A DNA stretch of 37,984 nt, from positions 1 to 37,984 of the forward strand of contig DASVDW010000127.1 in assembly GCA_036380925.1 (NCBI GenBank). Reading direction: 5' to 3'. Positions 24,072 through 31,993 of the stretch are shown here, in pieces. Within the stretch, counting starts at the first letter, position 1, and each line of letters begins with the position of its first letter. A program made the position numbers and the translations under genes. The notes beneath the pieces are model-generated. The model saw only the letters and a program-made list of their open reading frames with translations. It did not search any database and was not told where the DNA came from. The stretch is from JAICLV01 sp036380925 (GTDB lineage Bacteria > Actinomycetota > Actinomycetes > Acidothermales > Acidothermaceae).

Positions 24072-25493
24072 TCAGTGTGAGGAGACGGTGTATCCGGCGG
24101 CCTTAGCTGCCTGTGACAAGCCGTTGCCGAACGCTGGCATCAGGGAACTCAACGACTTCCCGGCGACCAGGCCGGTGACCACCGTGTTCGACCAGACCGG
24201 CTGATCGGGGTAGGTGACCAGGTCCCAGCCCTGCCAGATCTGGTTGGCCGCCGCCTTGATGGCCGGCGTCGGGTCGGCTGCGAAGTACTTGTTCTGAGCC
24301 ATCCCCGCAAGCCATGAGGTGGCGAGCGGTCCGTATCCCGGCAGGCCGGGGCGGGCGTCGGCACTCGTCGGGTCTGGGTTGAACACCGTCGTCGACCAGA
24401 GAACGAAGTCCGCGGCCGCCTTCGGGTTGCTCGAGTGCTTGGAGATGATCCATGGGCCACCGCCGACCTGCCCGGTGGTGACCGGACTGTCGCTGCCCCA
24501 CTGAAGTGGCGCGGCCGAGGTGATCTCACCGGCCGGGATCTTCAGCGTCGAGTCGAACACCGCCTGCGCGTACCAGGCCGCGCCCGGCATCATCAGCACC
24601 TTGTCGTTCGCGCCGCCGTACTTCTTCGCGAAGTCGGGTGTGAAGACACTCAACGGCGGCACGGTGCCGTTCTTGATCAGCGGATCGAGCAGGCTCGCCA
24701 TCTCGGTGCAGTGCGTGTCCGAAGAGTTGATGGTCACGCTGGTGTCCTTGACGTTTGCCTCGAGCGGGCATTGGTTGCCCCAGAAGTAGATCCAGTGGCT
24801 GAACGACTCGCCCGTGGTGCCGATGATGTAGCCGGGGTGATCCTTGGCCACCTTCTCGCCAAGCGCTGCCCAGTCCTGCCACGTTTTCGGAACGGTGTAG
24901 CCAAACTGCGTCATCAGCTTCTGGTTCACCCAAAGGACGACGGGTGCAAGGTTGTCCTGGATGCAGACGAGCGTGCCGTTGACCGTGCACTGCGCAAGCG
25001 ACGTCTTCGGCCACTGGCTGGTGACGCTGCCGCCCAGCGCCTTGCCCATGTCGGCCGCGAAATCGAAGGGCTGCTGCGCCATCCACACCGGGTCGTTGAC
25101 CTGCTCGCTGAAGATGACGTCCGGCCAACCGCTGCCGGCCTTGTTCCACAACTGAATCTTGGTCTGCAAGCTAGTGGCGCCATTGCCGTCGCCGTCGAAG
25201 GTGACGATGTTGACGTGCACGTTCGGATGCGCCGCGGCATATGCCTTCGCGTCAGGTAGCCGCGCCGCGTCGACCCACACGGTCAAGTTGCCCGACGCGT
25301 CACTGCCCGAAGCGGGGCTAGCGCCCGGGCTTGCCGGAGGCGTCGACGCTGTCGCTTGGCTGCCTTGACTGGACGACGCGCCGGCAGCCGGGGAAGTCGA
25401 AGAGCTTGTCGAACTTTTCGTGGAAGAACTACACCCCGCCACCGCCAGAGCGGTCGCCAGGACGGCCAAACACACACGCCGCTGCATTCGCAC
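24072..25493 (-). CDS. Extracellular sugar-binding lipoprotein (family 1, CUT1)
   Basis: A 473-residue solute-binding protein. The signal peptide MRMQRRVCLAVLATALAVAGC ends in the lipobox AVAGC (Cys21), so it is lipid-anchored outside the membrane. A Ser/Thr/Ala-rich linker (about 22-70) precedes the two-lobed binding fold, with NLTVWVDAARLPDAKAYAA, an early strand common in this family. GTG at 25493 has AAAGGAG 6 bases upstream; the ATG two codons later is less well spaced. It is the first gene of the unit, after the TTGACA promoter with the GntR-type operator. Confidence 0.92.
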   Translation of the reverse strand: MRMQRRVCLAVLATALAVAGCSSSTKSSTSSSTSPAAGASSSQGSQATASTPPASPGASPASGSDASGNLTVWVDAARLPDAKAYAAAHPNVHVNIVTFDGDGNGATSLQTKIQLWNKAGSGWPDVIFSEQVNDPVWMAQQPFDFAADMGKALGGSVTSQWPKTSLAQCTVNGTLVCIQDNLAPVVLWVNQKLMTQFGYTVPKTWQDWAALGEKVAKDHPGYIIGTTGESFSHWIYFWGNQCPLEANVKDTSVTINSSDTHCTEMASLLDPLIKNGTVPPLSVFTPDFAKKYGGANDKVLMMPGAAWYAQAVFDSTLKIPAGEITSAAPLQWGSDSPVTTGQVGGGPWIISKHSSNPKAAADFVLWSTTVFNPDPTSADARPGLPGYGPLATSWLAGMAQNKYFAADPTPAIKAAANQIWQGWDLVTYPDQPVWSNTVVTGLVAGKSLSSLMPAFGNGLSQAAKAAGYTVSSH

Positions 25494-25888
25494 TGCACGC
25501 TCCTTTGCGCCAGACCGGGGAGAGCCGCCGGTCGGAGGGACGGCTAAACGTATATCGTATGACGTCTGATGTCAACGACGAGTTGGAGCGGGCGCAAGCG
25601 GACGAGTTGACCCGGTGCGCGTGCCAGGAAGCCGGCTACCAACGCGCGACGGTGGCGACCGACACGGTCGAGGCAACGGGAGGTGGATGCGGTGGCCGGG
25701 AGCTGGCGAAACTGGGGCTAGCTCAACGCTAGAACGGCACCTCGCCATCTGCGGGCTTGTCCGGCGACGGCGCGTCTCCGAAGTCCGGACGCACCGCTTC
25801 GTACGGTCCGGCGAACAGCGGCGACGCTGCGGCTCCAGCGGAGCTAATGGACCGCTTGTCGGCCTGTCTCAGCTGGTTTGCCCAAGTC
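25494..25888. other. Gap between the two sugar units: promoter, then little of note
   Basis: About 395 bases without a secure gene. The left part (25500-25580) has the ribosome site, promoter and operator of the CUT1 unit. A possible short gene on the minus strand fills 25729-25899. In between (25581-25728) I see no promoter, clear terminator or conserved peptide; a small inverted repeat CTAGC-TCAAC-GCTAG lies at 25718-25732. It is the place where transcription of unit 2 must end. Confidence 0.5.
25547..25575 (-). promoter_or_regulatory. Sigma-70-type promoter with overlapping operator (site B), CUT1 unit
   Basis: On the minus strand, -35 TTGACA (25575-25570) is followed by a 17-base spacer and the -10 TACGTT (25552-25547, fits TAnnnT). 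Transcription should begin near 25540, about 45 bases before the binding-protein start. The element ACGTATATCGTATGACG (25548-25564, plus-strand spelling) lies over the spacer and the -10 and matches site A before the gntR gene at 13 of 17 positions, so the same GntR protein would block RNA polymerase here. Confidence 0.7.
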
Positions 25889-25899
25889 TCAGGAGGCAC
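25729..25899 (-). CDS. Possible 56-residue gene at end of unit 2 operon
   Basis: An open frame from GTG 25899 to TAG 25729 overlaps the end of the lactonase gene by 11 bases, as other genes in this operon do. Codons in its second half have GC-rich third positions, and the C-terminus (VRPDFGDAPSPDKPADGEVPF is residues 36-56) reads like a genuine acidic, Pro-rich tail. There is no clear ribosome site and I do not recognise a family. It could be a small protein, the worn remnant of a longer gene, or chance. No signal peptide or membrane helix. Confidence 0.3.
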   Translation of the reverse strand: MPPETWANQLRQADKRSISSAGAAASPLFAGPYEAVRPDFGDAPSPDKPADGEVPF

Positions 25900-26761
25900 C
25901 CCGCAGCCGGAGGCCGTAGAACTCGACCGCGTTGTCGACGAAGATCTTCCGGCACTCGGCGTCGGTGACCTGACCCGCCAGCAGCCGATCCGCAAGCTCC
26001 ACGACCGCGGCGTAGTCCGCCTCAAGCAGGCAGACCGGCCAGTCTGAGCCGAACATCAGCCGGTCGGCGCCGAACGCCTCCAACGCGACGTCGACCGCCC
26101 GCTGGAAGGTGTCGACCGTCCACTCACCCGACGTCGCCTCGGTCACCAGACCGGACACCTTCGCGCACACGTTCGGCGACGCGGCGAGCTCGCGGATCAG
26201 CCGCTCCCACTCGTCGAGGTCGCCGGTGCGGAACAGGGGCTTCGCCAGGTGGTTGAGCACGAACCGGGTTTCGGGGCACCTGCGCACGATTTCCACCGCC
26301 GCCGGCAGTTGCGGCATCTTCACCAATAGGTCGTACGTCAGCCCGTGCCTCGTGACGACGGCAAGGCCACGACGGACGTCCTCGCGCAACAGCCACTCGT
26401 CGTCCTGCTCGCTTTGCACCAGGTGCCGGAAACCGACCAGCCGATCGGCGTCGGGCCGCTCCAACCACTCGCTGACGCGTTCGTCGAGATCGGACGACGT
26501 GAGGTCAGCCCATCCGACGACACCGGCGATGAGCCCGTTCGAGTCGGCAGCGCGCTCGAGCAGGTGCGTCGTCTCGTCGGCGTCAGCGATCGATTGGACG
26601 ACGACGGTGCCGATCACCTCCACCGGTGTGATCGCGGCTTTCAAGTCTTCGACCACGAAGTTGCGGTTGATCGCGGCTTCGGTCGCCGGATTGATCCAGG
26701 TCTGCGGGTGCTGCCGCAAGTCCCACAGGTGGTGATGAGCGTCGACGATTTCGAGCGTCAC
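25889..26761 (-). CDS. COG3618 amidohydrolase, sugar lactonase (L-fuconolactonase type)
   Basis: A 290-residue TIM-barrel metal-dependent hydrolase (amidohydrolase 2). The metal motif VDAHHHLWD lies at residues 6-14; NHLAKP near residue 170 and FGSDWPVC near residue 239 hold the later His and catalytic Asp. COG3618 members hydrolyse sugar lactones, including L-fucono-1,5-lactone and L-rhamnono-lactone. The neighbours are a fuconate-dehydratase-like enolase, an AKR and a mutarotase, which fits the L-fucose route. GTG at 26761 overlaps the aldolase stop (GTGA). Other acid-sugar lactones remain possible. Confidence 0.85.
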   Translation of the reverse strand: MTLEIVDAHHHLWDLRQHPQTWINPATEAAINRNFVVEDLKAAITPVEVIGTVVVQSIADADETTHLLERAADSNGLIAGVVGWADLTSSDLDERVSEWLERPDADRLVGFRHLVQSEQDDEWLLREDVRRGLAVVTRHGLTYDLLVKMPQLPAAVEIVRRCPETRFVLNHLAKPLFRTGDLDEWERLIRELAASPNVCAKVSGLVTEATSGEWTVDTFQRAVDVALEAFGADRLMFGSDWPVCLLEADYAAVVELADRLLAGQVTDAECRKIFVDNAVEFYGLRLRGAS

Positions 26762-27384
26762 GACTGTTCTCCCGACAACGCAACCGCCTCGGCCGCCAAT
26801 CGGGCGACCTCGTCGAACCTGCGATCTCGCAGCAGGTTCGGCGCCACCATCCAGCTGCCGCCAACGGCCGCGACCGAGGGCAACGCCAGGTAGCTGGGCA
26901 GGCTAGCCGCGGTTATGCCGCCCGTCGGGACGAACTTGACGCCAGGAAAAGCGGCCGAAAGCGCCTTCACCATCGCCACCCCACCGAGCGTCTCGGCCGG
27001 AAAGAACTTCAGGCAGCGCAAACCGAGGTCGAGCGCGGCGATGATCTCGGTCGCGGTCGCGACGCCCGGATACACCGGAACCCCGCGATCCTTCGCGCGC
27101 TCGACAACCGCGCTGCTCAATCCCGGGGACACGATGAAGCGCGCACCCGCCTCAACCGCGAGGTCGACTTGGTGCGCGGTGACCACGGTTCCGGCGCCGA
27201 CGAACAACTGCGGCGTCGCGGCCATCCGCCGCAGGGCCGCTTCCGCGGCCGCGGTTCGGAAGGTGATCTCCGCGGCGCGCAGGCCTCCTGACACCAGCGC
27301 ATCGGCGATCGGCTCCGCGGTGTCGGCGTCGTCGATGACGACCACCGGCACGACGCGCGATCCGCCGAACAGCGCATCCGTCAT
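26758..27384 (-). CDS. eda: KDPG/KDPGal aldolase-like protein
   Basis: A 208-residue class I aldolase. Schiff-base Lys126 is in LKFFPAE, the base Glu39 in EITFRT, and the phosphate-binding loops TGGI (about 154-157) and GGSWM (175-179) are kept. Eda enzymes cleave 2-keto-3-deoxy-6-phosphogluconate or -galactonate to pyruvate and a triose phosphate. No 2-keto-3-deoxy-sugar kinase is seen, so it may act on an unphosphorylated or 6-deoxy acid to give pyruvate and lactaldehyde, or the kinase is elsewhere. ATG 27384 overlaps the SDR stop (ATGA); longer frames are shadows. Confidence 0.88.
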   Translation of the reverse strand: MTDALFGGSRVVPVVVIDDADTAEPIADALVSGGLRAAEITFRTAAAEAALRRMAATPQLFVGAGTVVTAHQVDLAVEAGARFIVSPGLSSAVVERAKDRGVPVYPGVATATEIIAALDLGLRCLKFFPAETLGGVAMVKALSAAFPGVKFVPTGGITAASLPSYLALPSVAAVGGSWMVAPNLLRDRRFDEVARLAAEAVALSGEQS

Positions 27385-28148
27385 CTGCCGAGCCATCCAC
27401 CGTCGACCGGCAACGTGACGCCGTTCACGTAATCCGCCGCTCGGGACGCGAGAAACGCGACCGTGCCGCCGATGTCGGCCGGAGTCCCCCACCGGCCGGC
27501 GGGAATGCGGTCGCTGATGGCCTTGAAGCGGTCTGAGTCGGCTCGCAGCGCGGCGGTGTTGTCGGTGATGATGTAGCCAGGCGCGACCGCGTTGACGTTG
27601 ACCCCACGCGGCGCCCACTCGTTGGCGAGCGCTTTCACCATTCCCGCGATGCCGGACTTCGCCGCGGTGTAGGCGACGATGTTGATGCCCCCTTGGAAGC
27701 TCAGCAACGAGGCGGTGAAGATGATTTTGCCGCGGCCGCGATCGACCATGCGTCGTCCGAGGTTGCGCGCAAGCACGAACTGCGCGGTCAAGTCGACCTG
27801 CAGGATGTGGTCCCAATCCTCGTCCGTGTACGCGACGGCCGGCGACCGGCGGATGTCGCCCGCGTTGTTGACCAGGATGTCGACCGTTCCGTGATTCGCG
27901 GTGATCTGCTCGGTGAGCCGCTCGACGGCGACGCGGTCGGAAAGGTCGAGGCGGTACGGCGTGAAGCTGCGCCCGTACGACTCGACCGCCTTTTGCACCG
28001 GGCTGCCGGAGTCTTCCATGCTGACGCTCACCCCGATGATGTCGGCGCCCGCCGCGGCAAGCGCCTCGGCAATCCCCGCGCCGATCCCCCGCCGCGCGCC
28101 GGTCACAACGGCGACTTGGCCGGACAGGTCGAATGGGTTGTCAGACAT
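27381..28148 (-). CDS. SDR sugar-acid dehydrogenase (KduD or keto-deoxy-fuconate type)
   Basis: A 255-residue classical short-chain dehydrogenase: TGARRGIG binds the nucleotide (residues 16-23), NNAG is at about 97-100, and the catalytic residues are in FTASLLS and YTAAKSG. Similarity in style is to 2-deoxy-D-gluconate 3-dehydrogenase KduD and 2-keto-3-deoxy-L-fuconate dehydrogenase; which one cannot be told by eye. In the L-fucose path it would oxidise 2-keto-3-deoxy-L-fuconate. ATG at 28148 overlaps the alcohol-dehydrogenase stop by 8 bases. Confidence 0.88.
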   Translation of the reverse strand: MSDNPFDLSGQVAVVTGARRGIGAGIAEALAAAGADIIGVSVSMEDSGSPVQKAVESYGRSFTPYRLDLSDRVAVERLTEQITANHGTVDILVNNAGDIRRSPAVAYTDEDWDHILQVDLTAQFVLARNLGRRMVDRGRGKIIFTASLLSFQGGINIVAYTAAKSGIAGMVKALANEWAPRGVNVNAVAPGYIITDNTAALRADSDRFKAISDRIPAGRWGTPADIGGTVAFLASRAADYVNGVTLPVDGGWLGR

Positions 28149-29181
28149 CGTCGGTTCCCTTTCCTGCTTCGGTGCAATCGACGAGCACCTTCATCACACC
28201 GCCATGCGCCAACGACGCGAACGCCTCGCCCGCCGCGTCCAGCGGGACGACCGCGCTGATGAGCTCTTCGGCGGGCACCACCCCCGACGCGATGAGCGCG
28301 GCCGCCTCCTCGAAATCGCGACGTTCATAAAGGCGCGCGCCGACCATCTCGAGCTCGCGCCAAAAGAAACGATGCAGGTTGACCTCACGCGGCTGGGTGT
28401 GGATGGCGACCATCACCAGCTTTCCGCGCACTCCGAGCACGTCGACCGCGGTCGCGACGCCGCCGGCGGATCCCGACACCTCGAACGCGACGTCGGCGCC
28501 GCGGGACGACGTGAGCTCGAACACCTCCTTTGTTACGTCCGAGCTGGTCGGGTCGATCACCCGAAAGCCGAGCTTCGCGGCGAGCGCTCGTCGTTCGCCG
28601 TCGACTTCGACCAGGGAGACGTCGGCGCCGGCCGCGCGCGCGACGACCGCGATCAACGTGCCGACCGGTCCGCCGCCGACGACGACAACATGCTGCCCTC
28701 GCGCGAGACCAGCTCGGCGCACGTCGTGCACCGCGACCGCGGTGGGCTCAACCAGCGCCGCGTGCCGCAGGTTCACCTCGGTTGGCAGGCGGACCAACAG
28801 CTGAGCAGGAACGTTCCAGCGGTTTTGCATGGCGCCGGTCGCGTCGATGCCGAGAAACACCAGCTGCGGGCACACATGGCCAAAACCTGCCTGGCAGGCG
28901 GCGCAACTGCCGCACGACCGCACCGGCAGCACGGTCACCGAGTCGCCGACCGACCACCCTTCGACGCCGTCCCCGACCGCGGCGATCGTCGCGGAGCACT
29001 CGTGCCCGATCACGGCGGGCCGACGCACTCGAGCGTCCATGTCGCCGTGGTAGATGTGCAGGTCGGTGCCGCAGATCCCGGTGTACGCGACGGCTAGCTG
29101 CACCTCTCCCGCCGCGGGCTCGCCGACCACGACGTCGGCGGTCTCAATGGTCTTCGGCCCGGTGTACCTAGCGGCGCGCAT
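28141..29181 (-). CDS. Zinc-dependent sugar/alcohol dehydrogenase
   Basis: A 346-residue medium-chain dehydrogenase. The catalytic zinc ligands are Cys in GICGTD and His in GHE, and the structural zinc has four Cys in CGSCAACQAGFGHVC. The Rossmann motif is VVGGGPVGTL. Start chosen at ATG 29181 (MRAARYTG), with GAGG 7 bases upstream; a 16-residue longer frame lacks support. Members of this type oxidise sugar alcohols, L-threonine, L-galactonate or L-fucose. In this operon it could oxidise the free sugar, a keto-deoxy acid, or reduce lactaldehyde. Not decided. Confidence 0.85.
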   Translation of the reverse strand: MRAARYTGPKTIETADVVVGEPAAGEVQLAVAYTGICGTDLHIYHGDMDARVRRPAVIGHECSATIAAVGDGVEGWSVGDSVTVLPVRSCGSCAACQAGFGHVCPQLVFLGIDATGAMQNRWNVPAQLLVRLPTEVNLRHAALVEPTAVAVHDVRRAGLARGQHVVVVGGGPVGTLIAVVARAAGADVSLVEVDGERRALAAKLGFRVIDPTSSDVTKEVFELTSSRGADVAFEVSGSAGGVATAVDVLGVRGKLVMVAIHTQPREVNLHRFFWRELEMVGARLYERRDFEEAAALIASGVVPAEELISAVVPLDAAGEAFASLAHGGVMKVLVDCTEAGKGTDDV

Positions 29182-29245
29182 GTCAGTGCCTCGTCTTCCT
29201 AGTGATGGCTGTCGGTCGTCTTGTCGCATGGTGGGCGCCGAGTCG

Positions 29246-29593
29246 CTAATCCATGTGCCAGACCTCGGGCAGCTCGAGCCATTGGCGCCCGTCGGGAGTG
29301 CCGGGCAGCCGTTCCTGGCATGGATCGGTGAGCTTCCACCAGCGCCTCGTCGAGGGGTCGGCGGCGATTCGGCTCATGTCGGCGTCATAGTCGTCGCCGA
29401 CGTACTCGTAGTAGCTGAACAGCAGATCGTCGAGCAGGTAGATGGTGTAGTTGCGAATGTTCGCCGCGGCGATCATCGCCTCGACCTCGGGCCAGACCGA
29501 CGCGTGCAGCCGCAGGTACTCCTCTCTAGCCTGCGGCCGTAGCCGAATCGCCTGCGCGACCCGGCTCGGGCGTGTCTCCTCCGGCGTTGTCAT
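29246..29593 (-). CDS. rhaM: L-rhamnose/L-fucose mutarotase (COG3254)
   Basis: A 115-residue ferredoxin-like enzyme that interconverts the anomers of a 6-deoxy sugar. Family features are LRLHASVWPEVEAMI with the catalytic His (residue 30), YTIYLLDDLLFSYYEY and RRWWKLTDPCQ. ATG at 29593 lies 5 bases after the dehydratase stop. COG3254 mutarotases are described for rhamnose, but they also occur in non-phosphorylative L-fucose gene sets, which fits here. It points to a 6-deoxy-hexose, or a sugar with the same stereochemistry, as the imported substrate. Confidence 0.87.
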   Translation of the reverse strand: MTTPEETRPSRVAQAIRLRPQAREEYLRLHASVWPEVEAMIAAANIRNYTIYLLDDLLFSYYEYVGDDYDADMSRIAADPSTRRWWKLTDPCQERLPGTPDGRQWLELPEVWHMD

Positions 29594-29598
29594 GGGTG

Positions 29599-30933
29599 TC
29601 AGCCGCCGATCAGCGCGGCGGAGCCCTCCCGCGCGGCCGGCGGGGTCGCCCACGCCGGGCCGCTCGGGTAGAGATGCTCGGCCACCGACTCCGGCCGTAA
29701 CTGGGCGCCGATGCCCGGCGTGGTCGGCGCGACGTACCGGCCGTTGCGGATCACCACCGGGTCGACGAAGTGCTCGTGCAGGTGGTCGACGTACTCGACC
29801 ATGCGGCCTTCCGTGGTGCCGCTGACCGCGACGTAATCGAACATCGACAGGTGCTGAACCAGCTCGCAAAGACCGACGCCGCCGGCGTGCGGACACACCG
29901 CGACGCCAAACTTCGTGGCCATCAACAAAATGGCCAGGTTCTCGTTGACACCGCCGACGCGGCAGGCGTCGATCTGGATGACGTCGACGGCCTCGGCTTG
30001 CAGGAGTTGCTTGAACATCACCGCGTTGTGCACGTGCTCGCCGGTGGCCACTCGAATCGGCGAGACCGCTCGTCGGACCGCGGCGTGACCCAGGATGTCG
30101 TCCGGTGACGTGGGCTCCTCGATCCAGTACGGCTCATACTCGCGAAGGCCGTTGACCCATTCGATCGCTTCGCCCACACCCCACGCTTGATTCGCGTCGA
30201 TGCCGATGGGCAGGTCGCCGACGGCCGCGCGCGCGATACCGAGCCGCCGCCGATCCTCGTCGAGGTCGAGACCCACCTTCAGCTTGATCATGCCGAAACC
30301 GTCGCGCTTGGCTTCCGCGCTGAGCCGCGCCAGTTTCTCGTCGTCGTAACCGAGCCATCCGGGGGTCGTGGTGTACGCCGGGAAGCCGCTCGCCAGCAGG
30401 TTGCCGACGCGGTCGGCTTTCCCGTCCTCCCCGCGCTCCAAGATGTCGAGCGCCTCGGCGGGGGTCAGCGCGTCGCGCAGGTACCGAAAGTCGATCGCCT
30501 TGACGAGCTCGGCGGCGGGCAGCTCGGCGAGCAGCCGCCACAGCGGCAGTCCGGCCCGGCGCGCCTTCAAATCCCACAGCGAGTTGAGCACGGCGGAAGC
30601 CGCCATGTGGATGACGCCCTTCGCTGGTCCGAGCCAGCGAAGTTGGCTGTCGCCGACAAGGCTCACGCTGACCGCGCCGAGGTCGGCGATCAGTTCCTCG
30701 ACATCGCGGCCGACCACCATCGGCCGCAACGCCTCGATAGCCGCGAGTTGGACCTCGTTGCCGCGACCGACGGTGAAGGCGAATCCGAAGCCGCGGTCTC
30801 CCTCACTTGTCTCGATCTGGAGATACGCCGCAGAGTAGTCGGGGAACGGGTTGAGGGCGTCGGAACCGTCTCGATGGCGTGACGTGGGAAACCGTACATC
30901 CGCCGTATGGAACCCGGTGATCCGGTTGGTCAC
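29599..30933 (-). CDS. L-fuconate dehydratase (enolase superfamily)
   Basis: A 444-residue enzyme that dehydrates L-fuconate to 2-keto-3-deoxy-L-fuconate. All catalytic parts are visible: KxK Lys217/Lys219 (IKLKVG), metal ligands Asp246 (DANQAW), Glu272 (WIEEP) and Glu299 (TGEH), the dyad Asp322 (QIDACR) and His349 (CPHAGG), in near-identical order and spacing to the Xanthomonas fuconate dehydratase as I recall it. GTG at 30933 is preceded by AAGGAG 5 bases away; the longer open frame is shadow. It contrasts with the dyad-less enzyme at 21022. Other acid sugars, such as L-galactonate, may also serve. Confidence 0.92.
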   Translation of the reverse strand: MTNRITGFHTADVRFPTSRHRDGSDALNPFPDYSAAYLQIETSEGDRGFGFAFTVGRGNEVQLAAIEALRPMVVGRDVEELIADLGAVSVSLVGDSQLRWLGPAKGVIHMAASAVLNSLWDLKARRAGLPLWRLLAELPAAELVKAIDFRYLRDALTPAEALDILERGEDGKADRVGNLLASGFPAYTTTPGWLGYDDEKLARLSAEAKRDGFGMIKLKVGLDLDEDRRRLGIARAAVGDLPIGIDANQAWGVGEAIEWVNGLREYEPYWIEEPTSPDDILGHAAVRRAVSPIRVATGEHVHNAVMFKQLLQAEAVDVIQIDACRVGGVNENLAILLMATKFGVAVCPHAGGVGLCELVQHLSMFDYVAVSGTTEGRMVEYVDHLHEHFVDPVVIRNGRYVAPTTPGIGAQLRPESVAEHLYPSGPAWATPPAAREGSAALIGG

Positions 30934-31024
30934 GCTGCTCCTTCCAAAGGGCACCGGTGGCTGGCACGTTAAGAGGCCATCGCGGCGCGCGAACGTTCGT
31001 TGGCGATGGAAAATCGGATGGTCG

Positions 31025-31987
31025 CTACACCATCGGCGACCTCGCCTCGACGGTGACGTCTTGGTTCTCCGGCCGGCCGACGGGCCAACCGACGTTTCGG
31101 ACCGGCGCGAGGATCTGCTCCACCTCTGCCAGCAGGTCGAGATCGATAGGCTCTTCCGACCAGGCGATGTTGCGCTCCATGTTGTCCGACTTCGCGGAGC
31201 CGACGAGCGTGCTCGCGACGCCGGGAAGCCGCAGCGCGTATTGCAGCGCGAGCTTGGCGAGGTCGCTTCCCTTGGCACTGCAAAGCTGCCCGGCCCGGGC
31301 GCACGCCGCGAGCAGCGGTTCGGACGCCGGGTGCCAAGGCGGAGCGCCCCGAGTGGTCAGCGCGCCCATCGCGAGCACCGACGCGTTGACGACCCCGATC
31401 TCGCGATCCTGGAACGTCGGAAGCCACTCGGCGAAGCTGCGATCCTGCAGGTTGTAGCGGCAGTAGGTGAGGACGGTGTCGACCTTCGTCCGAGCGGAGA
31501 CGTGCTCAAGCGCCTTGAGTGAGTAGCCGGTGATCCCGACGTACCGGGCCTTGCCCTCGTCGACGAGCGCGCGCAGCGCCGGGATCGTCTCCTCCACCAC
31601 TTGGTCGAGCGAGACGAACTCGATGTCGTGGCACTGAATGAGGTCGACGTGCTCGACACCGAGCCGCTGGAGGCTCTCGTCGACGCTCGCCCGCACCCGC
31701 GCGGCCGAGTAGTCAAACTCGTCGTCGCCGTATCGCCCGACTTTCGTCGCGAGCACGTAGTCGTCACGCGGCACGCCGGAAAGCGCCCGGCCGAGCACCG
31801 TCTCCGCGCGGGTGATCCCGTAGTACGGCGAGACGTCGACGAAGTTGATGCCGCGAGCGAACGAATCGCGAACCGACCTGACGGCGTCGGTTTCGTCCAC
31901 GTCGTGAAACACGCCGCCAAGCGGCGACGCCCCGTAGCCGAGCACGGAGACGGTCAGGTCGGTCGTGCCGAGTCGTCGATAGTCCAT
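31025..31987 (-). CDS. Aldo/keto reductase, likely L-fucose/L-galactose dehydrogenase
   Basis: A 320-residue TIM-barrel NAD(P) enzyme. The catalytic tetrad is visible: Asp and Tyr in FVDVSPYYG (about 49-57), Lys in LATKVGRYG and His in IQCHDIEF. The barrel end carries GSAKSDNMERN, the cofactor-phosphate loop. The sequence is of the D-threo-aldose/L-galactose dehydrogenase type, which oxidises L-fucose, L-galactose or D-arabinose at C1 to the lactone. That is the first step before the COG3618 lactonase. ATG 31987 follows the permease stop by 6 bases. Confidence 0.88.
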   Translation of the reverse strand: MDYRRLGTTDLTVSVLGYGASPLGGVFHDVDETDAVRSVRDSFARGINFVDVSPYYGITRAETVLGRALSGVPRDDYVLATKVGRYGDDEFDYSAARVRASVDESLQRLGVEHVDLIQCHDIEFVSLDQVVEETIPALRALVDEGKARYVGITGYSLKALEHVSARTKVDTVLTYCRYNLQDRSFAEWLPTFQDREIGVVNASVLAMGALTTRGAPPWHPASEPLLAACARAGQLCSAKGSDLAKLALQYALRLPGVASTLVGSAKSDNMERNIAWSEEPIDLDLLAEVEQILAPVRNVGWPVGRPENQDVTVEARSPMV

Positions 31988-31993
31988 GCGACG

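Noticed and set aside
25559..25732. 57-codon plus-strand frame starting in the CUT1 promoter
   Set aside because: Its ATG lies in the operator and opposite the TTGACA promoter, there is no ribosome site, and the peptide has no family features.
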